From the NCBI GenBank assembly GCA_905160935.1, contig CAJHZI010000807.1, positions 756,001-820,000 of the forward strand: 64,000 bases of DNA, in the 5' to 3' direction. The position numbers and the translations under genes were made by a program. The notes under the pieces were generated by a model that searched no databases, was not told where the DNA came from, and saw only the letters and a list, made by a program, of their open reading frames with translations. This stretch comes from Enchytraeus crypticus. Its lineage: Eukaryota > Annelida > Clitellata > Enchytraeida > Enchytraeidae. Below are positions 43,711-55,330 of this stretch, one piece after another (position 1 is the first letter of the stretch; the number at the start of each line of letters is the position of its first letter).

Positions 43711-45022
43711 TGTACCTCGCCTGACGATGTGAAATTAGATTTCTTTTTAATATTTTAAGCACTCGGCTTGATCTTTCATTGAGTCTAATTCAATCGTTTC
43801 AACAGCTCTAGTATATAAGTGATTCAGTATTTCCAATGGAGTTATTAGATTTAATTCATGCGACTTTTTAAATTCGTTTCTTTGTTTATTAAATTAACAA
43901 TTTTAATTAAAGAATGTGTATAATAATTGCGTAACCATTTTCTAAAATAATAATTACGTAACCATTTCCTAAAATATGAAAGGGTCTATAAATCCATCCA
44001 TAATAAAAATACATATTCACAACTTTTATACTCGTACTTTGAAAAATGTCATCAACTCATATCTAAAGTAAGTCTTTGATATGTCATACAAATAGCATGG
44101 TTTAACAACTGAAACTAATTATAAAGCTTTGACAAGCTATTACCTACATTTCATAACTACTAGACTTTCATCTTATGTAGAATCAAAATGGCAAACTGTG
44201 TTTAATAAGTCTTCTTAAGTTAAACTCGTTGCACCCTTGCTTCGTTGAGGGTGTATGAGAAACTAGAAACTATATCGATGGGAAACGTCATATATTTCGT
44301 AAGAGCTGATATTTCAGAGCAGAAATACTGTCAGAATTAGGGATCAGCAAATTGATTCACATAAATTAACTAGTTGATCACTAATTAAGTTCAATATTTT
44401 CGGAAGTTTACTGATGTTTTTAAGACAAACAATGCTCTCATTTTAGGGTTCCCTGGGGTGGATGGGAGGAGGTGGCACTGGATGACCACGCAACCCAAAA
44501 TAATACTTTTAATGCATAGAAGGAAAAAAATAGTAAAATAAAAAAATCAGTAAAATCAGTAAAATTCTCCACCAGTTTTTCTGAAAATTGTAGCCAGATA
44601 TCTAACCAGCCTGATTTCTTAGCAGTTGAAATCATTTCTCTTCACGCAATCGATGCATGAAAAGTTCAATAACTTAGTCCATTAAGAACATATCACCACG
44701 TGTCTTACGTCTTTTTGAAAAGAAAATATTTCACTTCAAAATACCATTAGCAGAAATGCTAGGTGACGTGTTGCTATTATTTTATAGAGATAATTTTACG
44801 CTGCGTGTAACCCGCCCGTAATCCTGTACTGGAAATTTCTCATCTGACCCCACTCCAATTCGCAAAACTATAACTTGAACGTTTTTAAAGATACTCAAAC
44901 GAAATATCCCTATATTTGGTGGAATTGGCTGCTGATCAAGTACTATAAATTTCAAGGTCATCGATCAAGTCCTTACGACTTCATTGTAAAAATAATATGG
45001 GGTATTAGTTATAAAAAACGCA

Positions 45023-45023
<1 letters not shown>

Positions 45024-45075
<52 letters not shown>

Positions 45076-45092
45076 CATGTGTATAAAATATT

Positions 45093-45136
<44 letters not shown>
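45024..45136. repeat. (TA)n microsatellites
   Basis: Two TA tracts, 45024-45064 and 45097-45136, the second ending at the MITE terminus. Confidence 0.97.
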
Positions 45137-45141
<5 letters not shown>

Positions 45142-45895
45142 CTGGGGCAAAAAAAATAATCCCCTAGCGAAATCTCAATAACTTTAAGAAAACTAAAAAT
45201 ATCTCTACGACATTTACGGAGCTTCTAGGAGTGGAATTTATGCGTATATCCTGAAACCGTGCTGAAAATATATTGAGCAGAAAAAATATTACAGCGTTTC
45301 TACGAAAAAAGTGCAAAATCAGTTTTAACAAGGCTTTTTTGACCAAAATTCTTAATAATTTGGACAAAACTCAAAATAGTTTACAAAATTTTAGGAGCTA
45401 AATTAGAGGAGGAACACATATCCTGCGAATTTGGTGAAAATATATTCAGTAGTAACAAAAATACGGAGTTTCTTCGAAAAAATGTTAAAATCAATTTTAA
45501 CAGGGCTTTTTTAAATAAAAGTACCGGACATTTTCTTCAAAATTTAGGAATAATTTTAACAGAAGAACGAAATTTAAGCATCTTTTATTGGAGTAGCTAA
45601 CAAGGTTGTGCAGGCTAAACTCCACCACTTAAGTAAACGGCCCTTTTCAGGGTCGTTATTTTCTTTAAAAGGAACGACTGACATTTCGAAAAGCCTTGTT
45701 AAAATTGATTTTAGCACTTCTCTTATAGAAGTGCTGTAATTTTGTAACTAATGAAAATATTTTCATCAAATTCGCAGGATATACGCAGAAATTCCTCCTC
45801 TAGAAGCTACGTAAATGTCGTAGAAATATTTTGAGTTTTCTAAAAGTTATTGAGATTTCGCTAGGGGATTATTATTTTTTGCCCAAGTCTGTATA
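45136..45895. mobile_element. ~755-bp MITE with long inverted repeats, Tc1/mariner-like ends
   Basis: Left end ACAGACTGGGGCAAAAAAAA; right end the reverse complement of ACAGACTTGGGCAAAAAATA. About 60 bp match almost perfectly (CCCCTAGCGAAATCTCAATA shared) and weaker similarity continues for about 200 bp. Internal blocks with AAAATCAGTTTTAACA.GGCTTTTTT occur at about 45310 and 45490, and inverted near 45700. There is no coding sequence. Both ends abut (TA)n. Confidence 0.9.
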
Positions 45896-45899
45896 TACA

Positions 45900-45951
<52 letters not shown>

Positions 45952-45968
45952 TATTATATATATGTATA

Positions 45969-46022
<54 letters not shown>
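45900..46022. repeat. (TA)n microsatellite
   Basis: Over 110 bp of TA with a short GTATATTATATATG interruption. Confidence 0.98.
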
Positions 46023-46026
<4 letters not shown>

Positions 46027-46489
46027 CTACATTTTATCTGGGAATTTTCCTACGCTTGCTGACAGGCTGATAATTGCAGTAAAAGAATCGTCTAAGCATT
46101 CAATGGTACTCTTTATCGCTTTATTTTTTTACTCTTTATCAAAACCTGAACTATTATTATATTGCAGCCTGCAATATTTGTAATATTATACTTATTTGTC
46201 GGATAAAATTGATATCATTTCTCATATCATATCTTGGATAAGAAAGTTAACTTTCGGAGTGCAAAGAGATAAACGTTAAATCATTGCTGTATTAAATAAA
46301 TATCTCTATAAATTGTTCTATCCGATGCGGGACCATTTCCATATAGAATTCGGACCGTTTTTCGCTTCGGTGATCAAAAAAGAGCATTCAGTTCACCAAT
46401 ACATTCATTCCATCAAAAAAGCCTTTATGGATTTTTAAAGATTTTATGGCGTCTAAAGTGGTCTCCATAGATATGTTATCACTTTGGGC

Positions 46490-46560
46490 TTAGTCGCCTC
46501 TTACAATGCGTGAATTTGAGAGACATGACCCTACACTGGGAGCATTAGTCACCGTATTAT
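46490..46560 (+). mobile_element. S2/S3 scrap
   Basis: CTTAGTCGCCTCTTACAATG matches the conserved block of both SINE-like families; the rest is unrecognisable. Confidence 0.4.
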
Positions 46561-47107
46561 AAACGCCATTGTTAGGGTTTTTATACTTTTGTTAAGTTTA
46601 ATAGAAATCTATACAGGATTGGTAGCGATTTTGCGATAGTCGGATGTTACGAAGATGACACGTGCTGACACTCACATGTGAATTCAGAATAATGAGACTT
46701 TTTGCTCTCATTTTGGGAAAATCTAACAATTTTGTTTGCTGTGTTAAAAAAATTAAGTTAACACTAATTTTTGCTATCCAAATCATTTCTCTCTCATTTT
46801 TATATCGCACGCGTACATGTTCACGCATATTCCGTTGATTTACATAAGTGAACGAAGATTTTGTACATTTTTTTCTAAAGTGTTATTTTTTAGACAACTG
46901 TTTGTATCAGTATAGCTACGGACAAAGCACCATTACTGCGCTTTTTTATAGAGTTTTCGTCTTTATTTATGATTGCTGTAGTTCTTTATTTTCTCTCCAC
47001 AAGTTTTAATCAACGTGGCCTTTTATGGCGCTAATTGCTAGAGTTGCTAGAGCATCAAGCACTATTATAAGAATTATCTTTCAAGGCGCCTGAGGTTTTA
47101 TTTTTAA

Positions 47108-47200
47108 ACTATAAGAACTCGATAGTTTTAGATTATCACCCATCCGAATACTAACCGAGCTCGACGATGTCTCAGTGAGTTTAAGACGCCACCCTCTACC
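47108..47200 (-). mobile_element. 5S-rRNA-like fragment
   Basis: The minus strand reads GAGACATCGTCGAGCTCGGT and TAGTATTCGGATGGGTGATA, close to animal 5S rRNA's GGTTAGTACTTGGATGGGTGACC with its upstream region. Diverged, so a pseudogene or the head of a SINE3-type element. Confidence 0.6.
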
Positions 47201-47870
47201 AATACAGTAAACCCCGTCCTCACATTCTCACAGACATGTCCAGTACAAAGTTTCATTCACCTACTCGTCGCTGCTTAATATAATATGCTTACTAATGACA
47301 ATCTCTTACTATAATTTGCTAATATGCTTCCTAATAACTCTTTTAGTTTGAAATTGACCAGTTACTGAATTTATCAGCTGCACCACATAGTGATATAGAC
47401 ATAGCCCTCTACAATTTTTGTTATTTACACGTAAATATTGCTTCTTTGTTTAACCTCTTATATGGGCGTTCCTATCGCTTGCATAATTTGTGCTGAGAAA
47501 AAAAACGATATGAAACAGAGAAAAAAAACAATCACTTCATATATTCTGTCCTGCCTGTCTGATCACGCTCAAACAGTTACATCACGAACAACAGTCATTT
47601 AAAAAGCGTGTCTCTATTGCTATCCCGTTTGATAGGCCAGACAGTATGAAAAATAATCGCTCGGTAAAAACATTGATCCATTCTTCACGGTACGATCCAT
47701 AATGACAATGCTACTGGCGCGAGTCTTACTATCTCAATTGTCAAGAAGCTGTCCTTACTAGTGGTTTATTTCCAGGGATATCGTTTGGGCAATATTCAGA
47801 TTGAACTTAAGGTTGGCTATGGTTTAAAAATAGGATTTGACAAGGGATTTTAGCATTTAAGCAAAAACTA

Positions 47871-47873
47871 TAC

Positions 47874-47904
<31 letters not shown>

Positions 47905-48034
47905 CATACATACATACATACATACATACATACATACATACATACATACATACATACATACATACATACATACATACATACATACATACATACATACATA
48001 CATACATACATACATACATACTTGCATGCATGCA

Positions 48035-48065
<31 letters not shown>

Positions 48066-48262
48066 CATACATACATACATACATACATACTACATACATA
48101 CATACATACATACATACATACATACATACATACATACATACATACATACATACATACATACATACATACATACATACATACTTACGTGCGTACGTGCGTA
48201 CGTATGTATGTACATACGTACGCACATACGTACGCACATACGTACGCACATACGTAAGTAAG
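47871..48262. repeat. 390-bp (TACA)n microsatellite
   Basis: Nearly pure CATA/TACA, with breaks at 48022 (TTGCATGCATGCAT) and 48090. It passes into a TACGTACGCACA variant array at 48182-48260. Confidence 0.98.
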
Positions 48263-49735
48263 ATGCACTAAATAGTCATACATTATGAAGTAAATAAATT
48301 TATTGATATTATTAATCCTAAGGGCCTACTATGAGGCAGTTTATTGGCCTATTAGCGTCTTGGTTTGGCTATTGTATAGATCGAGGTATTTTATATGGAT
48401 CAAGGTTTAGATTAGGGTTAGGGAAAGGGTTTTTTAAGCTCAATCTTTTAAAACTCTATCTTTATACGTTAAGTCCATGATTTTGTATTATTAGAAAATA
48501 CTTTCTCAATTTTCTAAATCAAAAAGAAGATTCAAAAACCAGATAGTTTTATTGATTCTAGTTTAAAAATTTATCAAAGCTGGTTTGTATATTTGATAGT
48601 TACTATGAGGTCCAGCGCAGTTCTGACTAAAATTAAGTTTGGAAAAATTTAAAACTGCGATTACTTGATACAAAAATTTCAAATGCAATTCAGAATTTGC
48701 TGTTGTATGCACTTTACTACTCAATACAGAATATATACTGTAGCTTCCTTATAAAATTCTTAATGTTTTGTTTCAGCTATGCTAAAAAGTTAATTTATGA
48801 AAGAATAACATAGAAGGAAGTTTATCACATGGCGCATGATCACATGTGATATGTTTAAAATCTTAATGACAATTTCTAAGCCAAACATTTTATTATGGCT
48901 AATGGATTGGCTTAAAAATTTTCATTACTTGTTTATTCAATGCTCCTTTAATAAATGTCTTTATGTTTAATGTTCAATGCTCCTTTAATGTTTAAGCCGT
49001 CAGTTGTTCCAAACTCGGCCGTTATTAAGTACATGTTTCTATTCATTAGTTAAGATGTTATAGGTTTAATTGACTTATTCCGCGAATAAGTCAATTAAAA
49101 ATAGAATGGAATGACGTACAATAGCAAATGAAGATAGCGTAGAATGACGAGACAGCTCAGCTGAACGGTGTTAAGATGAGTTACAGTAGCAACGATATTC
49201 TTGATGTTGGCAGTTCGTTTGAAGTTAATTATAGTACTGTAATTAATTACTAATGGACTGCTCCGTTACTGTACTATAAATTTCTAATGCATTTGAGGAT
49301 AAAGCCCTTCATGGCACATAAAATGTGATTTAGTTAATTAAAAGCTTTAGGGATTGACCAAATCATCAAGAAAATATCACGATTGTATTTGAATTGAATA
49401 AATATCTAAGTCAATTCCTCGTGCGTGTGTTTACTTTGTGCGATTTTAACAATTTAAGCTTTTTGTCAGTGCTGTAGCTATCTAACAGCAAATTTATGTA
49501 TGCGTTAAACGATACATTTATAACAATTTTATGAACATAATAGATATGAATAACTTCCGACAGAGATGAAGATTTCGTAGAAATATCTTATAGGAGCATC
49601 TTGGATATTATATTATTATAGGATGTTATAAGCAATATATTTTCTAGCAGATATACCACATTATATTTGTATTTTATATTATACTGTGGAAATAGTATCT
49701 ATCTTTTGATAGTTAATCACATTATATTATTATAT
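48263..49735. other. Intergenic sequence without genes
   Basis: AT-rich; contains one short perfect inverted repeat (49065-49099) and nothing else recognised. Confidence 0.5.
49065..49099. repeat. Perfect 16-bp inverted repeat
   Basis: TTTAATTGACTTATTC, a 3-base loop CGC, and its exact reverse complement. Confidence 0.97.
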
Positions 49736-49754
49736 TATATTTGATAATAATAAA

Positions 49755-49892
49755 AGGCGATGTCGGTCGATGACGATATCGACCGTGGATCAGAATGTGC
49801 GGGATTCAAATCCTGGGCTCGTCCGTTACTGATATCGCTTTCGAGTGAGGAAACTGACGTTAATATTAGCTTTACCAGCTTTATCAGCTTTA
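49755..49892 (+). mobile_element. tRNA-derived SINE (S1)
   Basis: GGCGATGTCGGTCGATGACG, GATTCAAATCCTGGGCTCGT, CGCTTTCGAGTGAGGAAACT and TTTACCAGCTTTATC. Confidence 0.87.
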
Positions 49893-50119
49893 TTTTAGAT
49901 ACATGAATATCTTAAAGTACCTTATTTTATATTAGGCTATTTTATATAAATGCATTATATATGCCGTCGTTCTGGTGTTTATAGACTGTTTGACACACTG
50001 TGTTCCTGGGAATTTTTTAAACTTTATTTCATTTAAATGTTTATTTCTGTTTGCATTTGTCAGTGATTTGGTGTTGATGCTGAAAATACAGAAATTCCTT
50101 GAAAAAGAATTTTCATAAA

Positions 50120-50345
50120 GAAATAAGAAAAGTTGGATAGGGCACATTCTAAGGGGAAAGTCTACTAAAAGAGATCATAGAAGGCAAAATGAAAAGAAAT
50201 AGAGGTAGAGGCAGACCGAGATTAGGAATGTTAGATGATTTAAAGATTCACTCAAATGTGGACATGAAGAGGAAAGCTGAAGACAGAGAAGAGAGGAGGC
50301 GTCATATGCCATGGACCTGCCAGTAGGCAGTGCACTAAAAGAGAG
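50120..50345 (+). mobile_element. LINE 3' fragment (C-terminal coding end)
   Basis: Reads AAAGTTGGATAGGGCACATT, then TTAGATGATTTAAAGATTCA, then a broken frame for MKRKAEDREERRR, HMPW and TCQ, a common C-terminus of animal LINE ORFs. Confidence 0.7.
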
Positions 50346-50827
50346 ACATTACTATATTACATGTATATTAAAGAGATATATTTGAAAGTAAATATAAATT
50401 AGATCTTTAAACTTTGAGCAAATCTGATGACGCATTAAGACGATAGTGTAGATATTGATTTAATTATAAATACCGGAACTGAAATTTCAATGCCAATCCC
50501 ATTTTAATAACTTCTAAATAACACACACAAACTTTTCTTCAAAGCCAGTGACTTTAATCCCGTCAGGCTTTCGAAGCATTAACTTGTACTTCCTTAATTC
50601 GTACCAAGCATTAATCATGCTATTATTGAATAACAATCGGATTTCTTATTGAATGCTTCAATTCTCCAAAATTAGTTTTAGTCCAGTGACCGCATTAATG
50701 AGTAATTGTAATCTATTCATTAAATCTTTTGGACATAGAATCACTAAAAACCATCACTAAGTGAGCAAGAGGCATGATATAACTATTACATTTCCCATTT
50801 CCGGTACGTACAAGTAGATGAGAAATT

Positions 50828-50860
50828 AAAATCCTGGGCCTTCCAGTCGCTGATATTATA
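50828..50860 (+). mobile_element. S1 SINE scrap
   Basis: AAAATCCTGGGCCTTCCAGT and CGCTGATATTAT match the B box and the region after it. Confidence 0.45.
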
Positions 50861-50880
50861 GAAATTTAACTTCACAATCT

Positions 50881-50981
50881 TTATTGCATCGGCTAGTTTA
50901 TGTTATTTATGAGTGCAGAAATTGCAAGTTTAACTTGCAATTTCTGCACTCATAAATAACATAAACTAGCCGATGCAATAA
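50881..50981. repeat. Perfect 101-bp palindrome (50-bp arms, 1-base centre)
   Basis: Arms 50881-50930 and 50932-50981 are exact reverse complements around the single base T at 50931. They contain GCATCGGCTAGTTTATG and its complement. Confidence 0.98.
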
Positions 50982-51557
50982 TTATTAGCCAACAAGAGTT
51001 AACTGATCTAAGAGAAAATCTCTACCAAAATGTGAATACAGCACTTATATTTTATTCTGCATATCATGGACACTGCTTCGAAGTAGAGTGCACTAGAACT
51101 CTTTCTCTACCTCTGCATCAGTTACCACAAGTTACAGATCAGGCTCTTTCTAACATTAAATAGTACATGCTGCATATTAGTGAAACTGCAATGTAGTGCA
51201 ATTTCACTACTATTATGAAATCTTCATTAAATTATTTATATAAAAATAATTATTATTCAATAATTAGTATTTTAATAAAACATAGTAAAGTACAACGAGC
51301 ATCCAAGAAGAGATTTATCAAATTTACCATCACGTAAATCAATAGTCGAAAGACATCTAGTTTAGTTAACTCTTCAACTACTCGACTGACTGTCTTTTGA
51401 TTGATAGAGATTTTCTCTAAGATCACTTAACTCTTTCTGAAATCGAACCCAAAGGGAGATAAATTCATCTCAACACCTGTCATTTAAGCACAATTTAGCA
51501 TTTGAGGTCGCAAAATTAGCGTTGAGAATTATAGATATTTAACATGATTCTTTATTA

Positions 51558-51559
51558 TA

Positions 51560-51610
<51 letters not shown>
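51558..51610. repeat. (TA)n microsatellite
   Basis: About 25 TA units. Confidence 0.98.
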
Positions 51611-51612
<2 letters not shown>

Positions 51613-52259
51613 CCAATACATCACACATTATTAATGCATATCAGCCGATGCAGAGTTCATTGACACATATTAACCAATACATAACGCAAAACCTTGACTA
51701 TCATTTTCTATTTTTCGAATGCAAAACAAATATAAAATTATAACTGGCAGTCTATTCGGTAGAATAAATATGAGGACTTGTAAATATATGCTCGGCTAAC
51801 ATTTTGTATGAATGTTAGAATCTTTCGTCATTCTTTTGAATAAAACTCAGCAAAGCGAGTAATTAACAAGAAATCACCGTCGTTGATTTTCACTCATCTT
51901 GACTGCATATAAATTTCTAAAAGCTTTTATTAAATGTTAAATGAAAATTATTATCAACGTTGTCAAAAGTAACATGTTGACATATCAAAGCCTCTATAAT
52001 ACACCAAGTCTTCTGCTGCGGTAGGTTTCTTTTCTTTGACTTCTTTACGGCTACCTCAAGTTTTAATTTGCTCATTTTTTCAATGTTAGTTGCTGTATAT
52101 CTTCCTCTCTCTCTACATAACTCTGCTTAGTGGGAAGTCTAAAATATAATTTTTTCTAGACGTTTAATGGGAATAACAGGGTGTTCAAACAGTCGATCAT
52201 CATAAAGTATTTACTAAACTTTAATGTAACCTTTAAATTTTAAACGTTAAATTTAATTC

Positions 52260-52440
52260 GTGAGACTTCAATTTGAATTAAGGTTAAACCTTAATGCAGC
52301 TTCTAGGATGAGAAAATATGAGTTCTGAAGTGAGGTGGTTCTCATTACCATCCTCCTTGCAAGCTTAGTCGTTCCTTACAAATGTGCAAATTACGGTTGG
52401 TCGATTCTGTAACAACCCGAATACTACACGGCTGCCATAC
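52260..52440 (+). mobile_element. SINE-like repeat (S3), degenerate
   Basis: CTGAAGTGAGGTGGTTCTCA, GCTTAGTCGTTCCTTAC, ACGGTTGGTCGATTCTGTAA and ACTACACGG keep the family order. Confidence 0.6.
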
Positions 52441-52660
52441 AGCTCATTCTAATACGAATTATGGCTTAAATATTTCATTGCATCCTATTACGTGTGATTC
52501 AAAGTGTCCAAGAGAAGGGAAGGTTTTATGGATTTAATGCCACCCCCCTTAGGGAGATTTATGAAAATAATAATTATAGACAACGGTAATTTAATATTTA
52601 GATTATCGGTCGTATGAGCCGACAAAAAACTCATCGTTTTTAAAGTTTTGAAGCGTCACT

Positions 52661-52722
52661 GTGGCGTAGCCAGGATTTTTGAGGGGGAGGGGGCCCTCCC
52701 TCAAAAATCCTGGCTACGCCAC
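52661..52722. repeat. Inverted repeat, 25-bp perfect arms (MITE remnant)
   Basis: GTGGCGTAGCCAGGATTTTT plus GAGGG at 52661-52685, and the exact reverse complement at 52698-52722, separated by a 12-base G/C-rich centre. It looks like two transposon termini brought together. Confidence 0.93.
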
Positions 52723-53257
52723 AGGATTCTAATATATATTTTGGTTATCTTTAAAAACTTTAGACATGATTCTTTTATTAGTCCTACAGCAGTGGAATAA
52801 TGGAGTGAGTCTGCTTCGATAGTGGGACGATATATAATTCATCGTCCTTCATGTAATGCCATCACGTGTCTTTCTTCTTGAGTTTATTTCTTACTTTAAA
52901 ACTGAGGGTGAATACCTCTTCGTCCTACAACACAAGTACGAAACGAGATTAACAACGGTTCAAGCTACCTAAAATTACCTTCATGAAACGCGAATGTTGG
53001 CATTGCGGATAACTCGGCATTTCCTCGCATTGCATGCTATTCGGTGCACGGCATAATTCTAGACTCGACATCATCCTTGTTAATCTTTTCTCAGCGGTCT
53101 GATTTGCCAAATAAAACAATGAGCGCTTACAGCCCTGCAGACAATTCTTTGCATTCCGATTCGTTATTATAAAATTATAACACGAGTCACGTACACTGAT
53201 GACCGGCAGCCCGTCGTCACGTGACCGCCTTGTTTACTGCGCCTACACACTCATAAC

Positions 53258-54678
53258 ATCATAAGCAGAGATGGGAATTTTATGAATTTCCAGAGTTCGG
53301 GTTCGGTTCGGTTCGTTGAAAATGAAAGTTCGGTTCGGTTCGTTGAAAATGAAAGTTCGGTTCGGGTTCGGTTCTAACAAGGGTTCGGGTTCGGTTCGGG
53401 TTCGGCTTGCTTTCCAACTCGCAAGAGTTCGATTCGAGTTCTAAATGATTTGGTTTGGATAATATTGCAATTGTTTAACTTTACTAATAATAATCATGAT
53501 TTTGACAAACATGTTTAAAATGGTTTATGGTAAATATGCCTAAAAATTCATTAAGCCATAATACCTGCCACATTTTTTCACCTGGGTAAAAATATGACAA
53601 TGAAAAAAGGAGAGAAGTGGTATTTATTCCTGTACAGTTCTTAAAATATTGTAAGTTGACCAAGAAATGTTCATAATATACATGTAGATATTTAGCTTTA
53701 TTATTGTATCTGAGATATTCTCCTTGATTATAACGAGCAAATACCATGCTTCATCAAACTTTAAATTTTTTTTGTCAGTATAGGCCTATAAATTAGATAC
53801 TTTTATAATTGAGTGGAAATGTCTTGGCTAAAATTTGATCCACTATTTCAGAGACAAAGTTCGATTGAGTAACATAAAAATGTCAAATAAAAATGATTTG
53901 GTAAACACGTACTTTCATAGAAAATTGATCATAATATACACCGTTTGCTATCAAATGACCCGTATTAAGCTTCATAATTTACCTTAGGGTTTCAAATTTG
54001 CAACTCTCAGATCAATTATGCAGTTACGAAAATAGTTGTGACAATATTGCATTGCTATGGAGCAAAATAATTTACTCCAGATAGTCTTAACACATATAGA
54101 ATATCATATATAATTATTTGTAAATCTGGCTGCAAAAATATTAAGGTAGCACCCTAAAATTATAAAAAATTCATAATTTGAATTTAACAAGAACAAATCC
54201 ATCTAGATTGAGTCAAGCATTTTCAGATTTTTATGGAATACTCTCATCACGTTTGTCTCTTTGATGTTAATATTCATTTCATATTTCAATGCCGTATCAT
54301 TCAGACTATCCATTATATTCTGTAGGCCCGTCTCGCTTCCCGCTTCCATTCCTTTGTACCGCTACCATTTTAAAATTTGTTGCGGAACCAGCCTTACCTG
54401 AATATATGCTGTTTGATACTGTAAGACATGTAAATGCAAAAACTAATATATATTTGTATCGTTCTTACTCTCAGTATTTAATGTCAGGCTGGTGAAGAAG
54501 AAAGGAACCACAAGAGTTTGGTTCAGTTCAGTTTTGCACGAAGTCTGGGTTCGGGTTCGACCAGAGTCTGGGTTCGGGTTCTTTTCGGCCAGAGTCTGGG
54601 TTCGGGTTCCGTTCGATCAAAATTCTAGATTTTAGGGTTCGGTTCGGGTTCGGTTCGATTCCCATCTCTAATCATAAG
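53258..54678 (+). mobile_element. hAT-like non-autonomous transposon, copy C, with 8-bp target duplication
   Basis: Element 53266-54670 (1405 bp), ends CAGAGATGGGAA and TTCCCATCTCTA, flanked by ATCATAAG at 53258-53265 and 54671-54678. Same orientation and interior as copy A. Confidence 0.9.
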
Positions 54679-55214
54679 TAAACAAAGCCCTCGAGAAGTA
54701 GACCATGACTTGTTAGGCCCACACGTAAAATATGTCAATTTAATTCACTTTGTTTTGTTTTGTTATCTGAAGTAGACTATCTTTTGCTTTAACTCTATTT
54801 GATTATTTCTTCGATATTTTTATAGTTGTCTTCTTTTATGGACAGTAATTAATATGCATGGTTGCAATAGATTCTACAGTAGGCCTATTCTGTAGCATAG
54901 AAGACAATTAATAAACGTATTTGTAATTTTTATTAGCTGCTACTGACTGTATTACTTCACATAGGCATTTTTGTGTTGACCCTCCTCTTCTTGATGATTT
55001 GTTCAGTTTCTAGTTAAGAATTCTGTAGTTGCTTTATATTTAGACATGTTAAACATATAAAAAAGGTTCTAGGTAGAAAATCAAATATTTCGCTATTAGG
55101 CCTATCACTCATTCGGATAAAAGAAATATTACTATTGTTCCAGTTCACTACTGTGAAATGGAACAAGAAGCTGTTATAAGGCGATACAATTTGTTTTAGC
55201 CATTTCAGAGGTTT

Positions 55215-55330
55215 GCTATAAAGCTGGTAAAGCTAATGTTAACGTCAGTTTCCTAACTCGAAAGCGATGTCAGTGACGGGAGAGCCCAGGACCCGCACGT
55301 ACAGATCCGCTGTCGAGCTTCTACGCCTAT
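55215..55330 (-). mobile_element. tRNA-derived SINE (S1)
   Basis: AAAGCTGGTAAAGCTAATGT, TAACGTCAGTTTCCTAACTC and AAAGCGATGTCAGTGACGGG on the plus strand. A deletion removes part of the B box. Confidence 0.82.

Noticed and set aside
47108..47200. Functional 5S rRNA gene
   Set aside because: Only part of the 5S sequence is present and it is diverged at several conserved positions.
47857..48271. Several open frames of 70-130 codons ([16 protein letters not shown])
   Set aside because: Tetranucleotide repeats are open in several frames on both strands; no codon-level constraint is visible.
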